The notes under the pieces are model-generated. The model was not told the DNA's origin and did no database searches. It saw only the letters and a program-made list of their open reading frames with translations. This document shows, one piece after another, positions 11,801-23,800 of a stretch of DNA of 64,000 nt (the stretch's first letter is position 1; the number at the start of each line of letters is the position of its first letter). Location of the stretch: the NCBI GenBank assembly GCA_003013855.2, contig PVNU02003892.1:3286001-3350000 (forward strand), read 5' to 3'. The position numbers and the translations under genes were made by a program. The stretch is from Liriodendron chinense. Taxonomy: Eukaryota > Streptophyta > Magnoliopsida > Magnoliales > Magnoliaceae.

Positions 11801-14800
11801 ACTTTGGGACTTGCTTCAGTTAGCTAGGAGACGACACTGCTTCAGGAGATCCTCAGGTGTACAATGACATCTTCCTTCCACGGCCGCTCTTCCGTAACAG
11901 GTATTATATTGACCTCATATTGGGCATGCTAGTATATACGGTGTTTTCCCAGTGTGGCTCTTTACCGACTGGTTTTTCCCAGAAAAGGCATGCAGTGATA
12001 CCATTTTTGGGAGAGGCAAACAAATGATCAAGAGGTGCTCATCTTCGATGCACTCACCTCAGCAATAGGAATGGTTTTGAGAGATTGCCTCGCATCCTTC
12101 TCCGTCGATATTTCGGTTTTTGCTTCTTCCTTTTATGTTGCATGCATTCTCATCTTTGGCTACGTTATATATATGAGATGAGTCCAATGTCGTATCCTAC
12201 ATGGCGTAGTGATCGTTGTTGTTTCAATGGATGTGAATGCACAAGTTATTTTATATAATCATCATCCACCCCATCTATCCGTTTTTAGGTGATGATTCTT
12301 ATAAAGGATTCCAGCCAAGGTATTCTGTAATACTAATGGAGGCCATAACGACCACCACCGTTACCTTTACGATACGGGGTATAACGACTAAGGTATTCCA
12401 TATCGGTAACGGTGGTCGTAACGGTCACCACCGTTACCAATACGGGTATTGGTCGTAACGGCCGATACGGGGGTGTAACAACCATTATGAACCCTGTTAC
12501 ACCCCATAACAATTCTGATGCGGACACAAGCGCATTCAAGGTGTACCAATGAAGAAAACGCCAACCACAAGTACCGTCCTTGTGGATAGGCAACTACTGA
12601 GGAGCTGAAGACCCTCCACATGTGATCAGACACATAGAAGACCCCACTCAGGGAATACACATGTGAAGGAAGAAAGGAGAAAGAAACCGAAGAAACTGAA
12701 GATTTCGGGCGCCCGATGCCTTCGGGCGCCCGATCGGGGGCCGAATTTTGCCTACCGAGCGCCCGAACCTCTCTGGAGGTTTTCGGACGACTTCGGGCGA
12801 CACTTCGGGCGCCCGACCTAGCGCCCGAACTTTCCCGCACTTTTGATTATTTACACGTTTTTGCTTAGTTTTAGGGGTAGTTTAGTACTTTTATGTCTTT
12901 ATTTGGTTATTTAAGAGGGCTAAAGCCCTAAACTCAAATTTAACTTTGATTATTGATTAATGAAAAGCCTCTTAGAGCTTTCTTCTTCTTCTCTCTCTCT
13001 CATGGTGATGTTTCTTCTTCCTTGCCTCTTTTCTTCTACTTGCTTCTTGTGCCCCTCATATTCTTCTTCCAGGTAATACTATCTTCCTAATCTATTTGTT
13101 TTGCTAACCTCAATCCCTAAAGTCTAATTTTGATCCTAAACCCTAAGTTTTCAAATTTTCAAATCCCTAATCCAAAATCCCTTGATTTCTTGGATTAGAG
13201 ATTCCTCTTGATTGATTGGGTTATAACCATGCAAGATCGGGAGGTTCCATCCCTCGCCGGATCCAACCATAGTAATATTCAAATCCCATACTTCATGGTT
13301 GTGATGAATCGCCCATTCCATTGCATGTTCCTTGTGAACTTCTTAGTTCATGATGATTACTGCTAGATTTTATATTGTTATTGTCTTTTAATTCCGCTGA
13401 TTTAATTGTGTTCATGAACGTGCATCATAATTAGGGCATCCTGCATCAAATTTGGTATCAGAGATTAGGATTCCATGGTTTTGTCTAGATCGAGTTATCA
13501 AATTAGGGTTTTGATTTTTAGGTTTAATTTAGGAAAGTTCCAGATTTAGAAAGTTTTCAATTTTAGAAACTTTCCAATTTTAGAAAGTTTCCTAATTTGG
13601 AAAATTTCCAGATTTGAGTCGTTTTCTGTTTTAATCTGATTGTGTCAGTCATATTAGTTTGCATTCATCGCATTCATCTTGTGAGTCAAAACACCTAATA
13701 GTCTAGTTGGGTAAAGTTTGGTTCAAGTCTCCATTGTATGCCCATGAGAAGAGGTAGAGGTTTCGGACTTCAGCCTACCATGAATAACGAGCAATTATCT
13801 CAGCAACTTGCTCAATTGATACAAAAGATAACCGCCCTAGAAGCAGGTCAAAAGCATGAGTTTACCCGCCTTGAGAACCAAATAACCACTACCATGACTA
13901 AGGTCAAGCAACTAGAGGCGTCCCAAAGGGAAAACCCCGCTGTAGGGGATGATGCGCACTCCCAAGTGGGAGGTATCATTGAAGAGCGTGCTGCCACACG
14001 TGGGGGCAGTAATGATAGAGATCGTGGTAACGGTCGTGGTGTTGTGCAAGAGGCACAAACCACATGTGATCATCAAGACCGCTATGACCCAGATGAGCGT
14101 GCGATAAAGAGTGTGAGAGTCGAGGCCCCGAGTTTTGATGGGCACTTGCATCCCAAGGCATTCCTTGACTGGGTTGCTGACATGGACTACTATTTCGAGT
14201 AGTATGGCATGTCAGAAAACCGTCAAATGCGGTTTGCTAAGATGAAGCTTGTGGGCCAAGCCAAACTATTTTGGACCAACACCGAGCGTAAGATAGAAAG
14301 AGTTGGTAGAGCCCCTATCACATATTGGTATGAGATGAAAGAGAAGTTGAAAGAGAAGTACCTTCCTCTCTCATACCGTCAGAAGCTCATTGACCAATGG
14401 CAATCCTTACGCCAAAGGTCAATGTCCGCCGCTGACTACATCGCTAAATTTAAAGAATATATGATGCGATGTGATATCCAAGAAGACCCTCTAGTAACGC
14501 TCTCGCGTTTCAAGACGGGCCTTCGTGCGGATCTTCAACGCGAGCTTATGACTCGGCCCTTAACGGACTTGGACGAAGCATATCAAGTCGTGCAGGAGTT
14601 AGAGCAATATCTGAAGGCTCCTATTGTTCGTCGTTTTGAGTCCTGAGACTCCAGTGCTAGATCCAGTTCCCAGGGGACTCGACCTAATATTGGTAGTCAA
14701 CCTAGGGCACAGGCGACCATTCCGCCTAAGCCTAGGGAGGACAAGGGCAAAGGGGTTCTTGGTGCCGATCCTGGTAACATGAGCCAAGTGAGGTGTTATG

Positions 14801-17800
14801 AGTGTGGCAATCTTGGTCACATGTCTAATCAGTGTCCTACGAAGAGCCGTGGGAAAGCCTTAGTTATAGGCGAGTCCCACGAGAGTGGAGATGACCAGGG
14901 TGGTTATGAAGTTGAAGAGTATCACCCTGAAGGAGGACTTACTGATGAAGAAGAAGTGGATGGAGAAGTAACGCTTGCAGTAGTCAGGCGTGTGCTAGCT
15001 CAGTCTAGAAGTAGTGCCGACTGGCGTCGAAGCACTATCTTCTACATTATTGCCAAGTGTGGTGAAAAGAATTGTAAGGTGATAATGGACAGTGAAAGTT
15101 GTCAGAATGTGATTTCCACTAGCACCTTAGATCGCTTGAAATTGAAACCCACACCTCATCCAGACCCATATAAAGTTTCTTGGGTTGACAAGACATCCCT
15201 ACCTGTCACCCGTCAATGTCTAGTCCCCATCGAGTTTGGGTCATACAAAGAATCCCTGTGGTGTGATGTTTTACCTATGGATGTGGGACATGTTATCCTG
15301 GGTAGACCGTGGCTATTCGATAATGATGTCACGATCTTTGGTCGTTCGAATGCGTGTACCTTCATGCATAACGGTAAAAAGATCAAACTTAACCCCATGC
15401 CACCTGAGAACACACTAGGGAAAAAGAAAGATGAGAAGGCAAGTAAGCCTAGAGGAGTGGGGAAATCCAAGCCTAAGTCTCTACATATAATCAGCGCAAG
15501 AGAGTTTGAAAAAGAGGCTAAGGAGGATTCTATGGTGTATGCCCTTGTGGCTAGAAAGGTTACACCTGAAGTTCCATCAGAGTTGCCCCGTGAGGTGACC
15601 TTGGTCCTGAAGGAATACAGTGATGTATTTCCTAAAGATTTACCGAATGAGTTGCCACCTATGAGGGACATACAGCATGCCATTGATCTTGTCCCAGGGT
15701 TTACTCTACCGAACCTTCCTCACTACAGGATGAACCCTGCAGAGCATACAGAGTTGAAGAAGCAAGTTGATGAGCTTCTGCAAAAGGGTTTCATCCAAGA
15801 GAGTATGAGCCCGTGTGCCGTGCTTGCATTGTTGACGCCAAAGAAAGACGGCATGTGGCGCATGTGTGTGAACAGCCGTGACATAAACAAAATTACCGTC
15901 AAGTATAGGTTTCCCATACCTAGACTTGATGATATGCTTGACATGATGGCGAGGTCTACTATATTCTCTAAGATAGATCTCAAGAGTGGATATCACCAGA
16001 TCCGTATACGCCCAGGAGATGAGTGGAAAACTGCGTTTAAAACGAAAGATGGGCTGTATGAGTGGTTGGTCATGCCCTTCGGTTTGACTAACGCACCCAG
16101 TACTTTCATGCGGGTGATGACACAAGTTTTGAAACCGTTGATGGGAAAAATTTTAGTGGTGTACTTTGACGATATTCTTATTTATAGTACCACTAAGGAA
16201 TCACACCTTGAACATTTAAAGAAGGTCTGTAGCGTCCTTAGGAAGGAAAAGTTGTACGCTAATCTTAAGAAATGTGCATTCATGTCTAGTCAAGTTGTGT
16301 TCTTAGGATTCATAGTGTCATCTGAAAGGATGCGCGCAGACCCTGAAAAGGTCAGGGCCATAGTTGAGTAGCCTGAACCGAGGAACATTCATGAGGTGCG
16401 AAGCTTTCACGGCTTAGCAACTTTTTATCGTCGGTTCATTAGGAGTTTTAGCACGATCATGGCTCCTATTACCGAATGCATGAAAAAGGGAGAGTTCGTG
16501 TGGCCTAAAGCCGCAGTCAAGGCTTTCAAAAAAATTAAGGGCAAGATGGTGGAAGCTCCTGTCATGCGTCTACCTGACTTTTCTAAAGTCTTTGAAGTAG
16601 CGTGTGATGCGTCTGGTGTCGGCATAGGTGGAGTGTTGAGTCAAGAAGGACACCTAATGGCCTATTTCAGTGAGAAACTGAATGAGGCAAAACAAAAGTA
16701 CTCCACTTACGACAAAGAATTTTATGCGGTAGTGCAATCCCTGAGACATTGGCGACACTATCTCCTACCGCGGGAATTCATTTTGTTTTCTGACCATGAG
16801 GCTTTGAGATATTTGCATTCTCAGAAGAAACTTAACCCAAGGCATGCTAAGTGGGTAGTGTTTCTTCAGGAATATTCGTTTGTTCTAAAACACAAGGCCG
16901 AGGTTGAAAACAAACCAGCAGATGCCCTTAGTAGAAAAGTGGCGTTGCTCAACTCCTTGAGTATAGAGGTAGTCGGGTTTGAGCAACTGGTAGATGAATA
17001 CCCCACATGTCCTGATTTTGGGGGTACTTACTCGTCACTAATCAGTGACTAGTGTATTATGGGTGACTATGTTCTTAAAGATGGCTTCCTTTTCAAGGGA
17101 GACAGACTTTGTATTCCCCGTATGTCTCTTCGTGAATTCCTCATCTGGGAGCTTCATTCAGGAGGGATAGCTGGCCATTTTGGTCGTGATAAGACCATTG
17201 CCCTCGTTGAAGATCGTTTCTATTGGCCAAGTCTCAAGCGAGACGTAGCCAAAGTCTTAGGGCAGTGTCGTACATGTCAGCTGGCAAAGCAAAGAAAGCA
17301 AAATACCGGGTTGTATACGCCATTGCCAGTGCCACATGCTCCGTGGCAAGACATTAGTATGGACTTGTGGCTTGGGCTTCCCAAGACAATCAAGAAGCAC
17401 GATTCCGTTTTTGTCGTCGTGGACCGTTTTTCTAAAATGGTGCATTTCCTCCCATGTTCGAAAACGTCTGATGCGTCTCATGTCGCTCGTATCTTTTTTT
17501 ATGGTGTGATGCATCTCCATGGGTTACCTAAGACCATAGTGTCTAATCGTGATGTTCAATTTACTAGCTATTTTTGGAAGACACTGTGGCACATTATGGG
17601 AACCCGTTTGCAATTCTCTACTACTTACTACCCCCAAATAGATGGTCAAACTGAAGTGGTAAACCGTAGTCTTGGAAATCTTCTACGTTGTCTAGTGGGT
17701 GAACATGTCAAGACTTGGGACCTAATTTTACCAATTGCTGAACTTGCTTATAATAGGTCAGTTAATAGATCTACAGGGTTGAGTCCTTTTGAAATTGTAA

Positions 17801-20800
17801 GTGGTTATAAACCTAGAATGCCCATAGATCTCTTACCTATGTCTGTTACCCGAAGGTCTTCCGAATCAGCCGATACATTTGCACGCCATATTCATGATTT
17901 GCATACACATATTAGACAGCGGTTAAATAAGAGCACTGATGATTATAAAATGTCAGCTGATTCTCATCGTAGAGCGCAAGAATTTCAGGAAGGAGACTAC
18001 GTAATGGTGCGAATAAGGCCAGAGCGATTCTCTCAAGGATCCGCTAAAAAGTTACAAGCGCGTAGTGCTGGACCATTCAAAATATTACAAAAGGTTGGGT
18101 CCAACGCGTATCGGATTGACCTTCCACCTGAAATGAGCATCAATCAAACTTTTAATGTGGAAGATCTAGTCCGTGCCCATACTCCCATTGTCGATCCATC
18201 GTCCCTTTCATGGCCTTTGTCTGATTTTGCTACACAACCCCTTCCACCCCTTCCTCCACCCATTACCCATAAAGAAGAAATTGAGGAGATCTTGGACGAC
18301 GAAATAGTATCTACGAGAGATGGAGGTTTCCAGAGGTATCTTGTTAAGTGGAAGAACAAACCATCGTCTGAAGCTAAGTGGCTGTCAGGCGACGCATTGC
18401 AGGGTATTGATCCAGATCTACTAGAGTGCTACAAAGGTTTCAACTCGTTGGAGTCGAGTTTTTCTCACCCGAGGGGAATTGATGCGGACACAAGCGCATT
18501 CAAGGTGTACCAACGAAGAAAACGCCAACCGCAAGTACCGTCCTTGTGGATATGCTACTACTGAGGAGTTAAAGACCCTCCACATGTAATCAGACACATA
18601 GAAGACCCCACTCAGGAAAGACACATGTGAAAGAAGAAAGGAGAAAGAAGCCGAAGAAACTGAAGATTTCGGGCGCCCGACCATAGCCTTCGAGCCCCTG
18701 ATCAGGCGCCCGAACTTTGCCTTCCGAGCACCCGAACCTCTCTGGAGGTTTTCGGACGACTTCGGGCGACACTTCGGGCGCTCGACCTAGCGCCCGAACT
18801 TTCCCGCACTTTTGATTATTTACGCGTTTTTGCTTAGTTTTAGGGGTAGTTTAGTACTTTTATATCTTTATTTGGTTATTTAAGAGGGCTAAAGCCCTAA
18901 ACTCAAATTTAACTTTGATTATTGATTAATGAAAAGCCTCTTGGAGCTTTCTTCTCAAGGTAGGCCAAAACGGTTACGTATCGGCCGATACGTAACGAAA
19001 ACGGCCGAAGCCGTTACGCGATACGGGGTCCAAAACAGGGACCCCCAAATTTTTGGCCCGTAACGGCCGTTACGGGGGGCGTAACGGCATTTACGCCCCC
19101 CCGTAACGGTCGGAAAACGGATTTATATATATATATATCTGATGTTTTTTTTATTTTTTCACACTTTTCTTCTCCCATTTCTTTTCTAATCTATTCTTTT
19201 GCTAAAAACCAGTGTTTGTAGATCGGCCTATTTTACTATATTGGTTAGACACACAAGAGTCCCCATTTTGTAGAAAAAAATGACTTTTTTTATCGATTTT
19301 CTTCTAGTTTCTCCACCCTAAAAAAAAAAAAAAAACCGTTGGGCTTTCGGGCGCTCCGCCCTGAACCCCGGGCAGGGGCGCGGCCTGCGTTCCAACTCTG
19401 CGTAGGGGTCATAGTTTGTTGAGTCCAGTTAGTTATTTTCTAGATTTTATTGAATCCTCATATAGATCTAGGTCATATAGGATAGCTTGCATTGCATTGA
19501 AGTTCAATAGTCAAAACTGCATTGGAGGATACTCATTCAGTCAAAACTAGAATATTTCTGAACTCTCTTGCTTGTTTTACTTTGTCAATGCATTGGTTGT
19601 GTTTACATTAATGTCTTGTTACATTTGTATATATTATGGAATCAATTTAAACAATAGTTGCATCAATTTCAGATTAATTTCGGAATAATTTTAAAAATTA
19701 GGGAAATTCATTTTTTTCAAAAAAGAATTCTCGTTTAAAGGTTGGATAATATGTGTTACTTATAATAGATAGTTAGAAATTTGAATTTATAAGTTTTGCA
19801 GTTAATTCCAGGTTATCAGCTTCATAAATTCATCAGACAACCCGATACAGCTTTCTCACCAAAGAGTAGACCGCTTCACCACCATAAACATGTTCAAAAT
19901 TATAAATGAATGCATATTTGGAATGTTTGGAATTTTCTGAATTTAATCCATATTTTTTTAGAATTTTTTGGCAAAAAAAAAAAAATTGGACCATTACGGG
20001 GGGCGTATCGGCCGATATGGGGCCGTATCGGCCGATACGGCCCATATCCGTATCGGAAATGGTGGGCACCGTTACGCCCACCGATACCACTACGGGACAC
20101 CTTGCTTCTTCTTCTTCTCTCTCTCTCATGGTGATGTTTCTTCTTCCTTGATCCATTTTTTCTTCTACTTGCTTCTTGTGCCCCTCCTATTCTTCTTCCA
20201 GGTAATACTATCTTCCTAATCTATTTGTTTTGTTAACCTCAATCCCTAAAGTCTGATTTTGATCCTAAACCCTAAGTTTTCAGATTTTCAAATCCCTAAT
20301 CCAAAATCCCTTGATTTCTTGGATTAAAGATTCCTCTTAATTGATTGGGTTATAACCATGCAAGATCGGGAGGTTCCATCTCTCGCCGGATCCAACCATA
20401 GTGATATTCGAATCCCATACTTAATGGTTGTGATGAATGGCCCGTTCCATTGCATGTTCCTTATGAACTTCTTAGTTCATGATGATTACTGCTAGATTTT
20501 ATATTGTTATTGTCTTTTAATTCCGCTGATTTAATTGTGTTCATGAACATGCATCATAATTAGGGCATCCTGCATCAAATTCAAAAACAAAAAAAAAATT
20601 CTGAAAAAATATTCTGAAAAAAATATATTTAGAAAATCTAGAATAATGTAAATATTCCAAATCTGTATTCATTTTTTGTTTTAAACATGTTTTTGTTAGC
20701 ATAACGGTCCACTCTTTAGTGAGAGTATTGTATTGGATTGTCTAGTGAATTTATGAATATGGTTATGTGTCTCTAATATTTACACATCACAATCAAGCAT

Positions 20801-23800
20801 TCAAATTAGAAATTGAAAAAAAAATGCATATATACCACTTTTTTCGATTTTTTGAAAAAAAAAAAAAAAGAAGCCCTCGAGGGGAGCTTCTATTCATCCA
20901 AATCGCTTTAATCGATAGTATGAGTGGTCAAAATCTGCCGTAAAATGATTTAGGAAAGTTTTTGGAATGAGGAAAAATGGATTTACATAATAAAAAAAAA
21001 AAAAAATTTTAAAAGTGGTTGTTTTTCGACCGTTACAAGGGTAATGGTCGTTCTACCCCGTAACGGCCGTTACGGCCCCAAAAAACCAACTGCCCCATTT
21101 CTCCCCTGTATTGCGCAACGGTCACGGCCGCTACCTACACGCATTGGCCTTTATGGTTGTATCGTAACTGATATGGAACACCTTGGTAGCGACTGTTGCG
21201 CGGACCGTAAAGGCCGTTACAGTCTCTCTTTTTTTTTAAGTGAGAAATTCGTATCGGCCCCATAATGGACCATTATGGGGCCGTTACAGGCCATTATGAG
21301 GGTTGTAACGGCCTTTACGGGTCATTTTTTACATAACGGCCTTTATGGCCCCGTAATGGCCTTTGCGGCACACCATGATTCCAACGCTATAAATGGTGGA
21401 CCACACAATAGAAACATCACTGGCGAGTGTAGACAGTTGGCACTTCACTGTGGGCTCATGACTTTATGATCAAACAGATTTGTTGTAACTTGAATTTTCT
21501 CAGTTCATCTACATATGAATGACCATTTGAACAGAATGGATGACACATGCCGATCATGGTGGACCCTACATAGTTTGTAATCGTAGGTTCTTTCCTGCAC
21601 ACATCCTTTAGTAGTGCAACCCACCTATGTTTTAGATCTTCTTCATTCTCTGTCCCTTATCCTAAATTGATATATAACTTAACAGATTGACGGTATTTTG
21701 GATGAAGTTGATTAGTGGTGAGTGACAGTTTAAAACATGCCGTGTGCCACAGAAATTATGGATGAAGCTGATCAGTGGTGATTGACAGTTAACAACTTCC
21801 TATGGGCCATGGAAATTATGAAAGGGCATGATCAGTGGTGAGTGACTGACAGATGAAAACTTACTGTGCGCCACGAACATTATGGATGAAGCTAATAAAA
21901 AAAATTGTCCCTTCATCTGCCTCCTGACCCATAAAAAGTTTGTCCTGATCATTCACCACTGTTTGTACCAGTGTGGTCCACCAGATGTTTTCATGTAGTT
22001 CAAAGGCATGTGAATGCAGGAGATTAAAGGCTGGTATGAACTAGATCACAGATCTTTGATATTGTGCCCAATACCAAATATATGTCAGAGAGATCAGCCG
22101 ACCTCAAAATACGATGGTCATTATTGACATGCGTTAGTGATAATACAATTTAGAAGATTATTTTCAACTAGATAATGTTCTCAAATGCAATTTATTTAGT
22201 AGAATCATATCCTAACATATGATAAACATCTCTACTTGAGACAGTAGCATCTTTTATTCTTACGCCATGATTTATCATCAGTCGCATAATACCAATTGAT
22301 GGTAAATAAAAATAGATGCCCCGGATGTACCGGAGAATACCAGATTATTGTATATGATTCATAAGAATATTTATATAATGTTTGCTAGGATGACTAAATT
22401 CGAAGATCGAAAAGAAAGTTAGTAGCTGTCACCGCGACAATAGCTGCATTTGCCGATGTTTTGTCTTCAGCAGAATATTACCGCCGGTACCTTTGTATGG
22501 AACCACCAAGAAAAGGTAATCGTGAACGAAATAAATTCATAAGCGGTATAATATTAAAGAGCGACACTGGACTGCATATCGCAGCTCAGAATTACAAGGG
22601 ATACCTTCTTCTAACTCTGTGCAATGTTGAGAGAGAAGGACATTCTCCATGACACAAAGCGGATGACTTTGGAAGAACAAGTCGTTCTCTTCCTTCACAC
22701 AGTTGGCCATAACGTGCGCAATCACGTTATTGGGCATCGATTTGTACTATCTGGGGAGACAGTAAGTAGACATTTCCACAGAGTCCTAGACACCATTGTT
22801 TCCCTCTATCCCGATTACGTGAAGTTTCTAGGATTGGATACACCGGCTGAAATAGATTCTAACCCCCAATGGAATGCCTATTTTCAGGTAAGAAACTGTC
22901 AAATATAACTCTATCTAATGGGCCCTGCATCAGAATTTTATTAGTAAAGAAGCAAAAGGGGGCTCAAAAAGAATGATGAGAGATCATTCATCTAATAGAA
23001 GGAAGAAGAATCCTCCCCAACTATCCTGAAGAGCCTCTAAAGGCCACCCTACAAAAGCATTATCAGCTCTAGCCCATTCCACAACCAACCACTTAGTCTT
23101 ATGAAAGACTTGATTTCAGCATAGAGCCCTGAGCCCTGTTGCTGGAGGTCCTGCTATTTGCATTCCAACCAAACCGAACATATGATGGACAAAAGAATCG
23201 ACCACTATACCATCCTTCTTCCTTCCCTTCATGGCATAGTACCACAGGGGTGACATTTCTCCAAACTGGCAAGGCATGACCCAGCTGACTTCTAGTAACG
23301 GTAAGAAACTTTCCCACGCTTCCCTGGAAAAATTGCAATGCAAAAGAAGATTATCCATGTGTTCTGCATTCTGTAAACACAGGATGCATCCATTGGGAAT
23401 TATAAACCTTTTCCTTAAATTGTCTAGAGTTAGGATCTTGTTTTTCCCGCAATTCACCCAAACGCCACCATCCAGGAAGGTTCTGAAACCTCAATATTTG
23501 CAGGATCGGAATCCTTGTCTCACTGCAACTGGGCTTCCAGAAGTGCTGCAGAGAATAATCTACCCGTGCATGAACAAACAAAACCCTCCTGTTGCAAGCT
23601 GTGGCAGACAGCTTTGTCTGCCAATAACGAATGAGATTCTACTACATAGTGGATGTTGTACTATCTGTGGCAGGCAAGAGAATAGAAAACAAAACAAAAC
23701 AAAATCTGAAGATTCCATAGAATCGACAAGTTTCTAGTTTTTACAAACATCGCAGAAGTGAATGCTGATAACTAGCATGAGCATCTAGAAACACAAACAA

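Larger units (their letters stand above)
12516..20577 (+). mobile_element. Ty3/gypsy chromovirus LTR retrotransposon, full length but decayed
   Basis: Both LTRs begin TGATGCGGACACAAG and end CTGCATCA. Target duplication AATTC is present on both sides (12511-12515 and 20578-20582). A tRNA-iMet-type primer site follows the 5' LTR and a purine tract (GAGGGGAA) precedes the 3' LTR. The internal region encodes gag, protease, reverse transcriptase, RNase H, integrase and a C-terminal chromodomain in that order, which defines a chromovirus. It lies in intron 5 of PWP2, antisense to the gene, inside an older hAT-like element, and its own 3' LTR carries a further insertion. Four in-frame stops indicate it is inactive. 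Confidence 0.95.

Noticed and set aside
12219..12860. ORFs at 12237-12458 and 12388-12840
   Set aside because: They fall in the hAT-like palindromes and the chromovirus LTR, which explain them fully.
21180..21185. ACCTTG as the right end of the outer hAT-like element
   Set aside because: Following bases GTAGCGAC do not match the left flank, and palindromes continue to 21377 where ATTCCAAC gives a 7/8 duplication.
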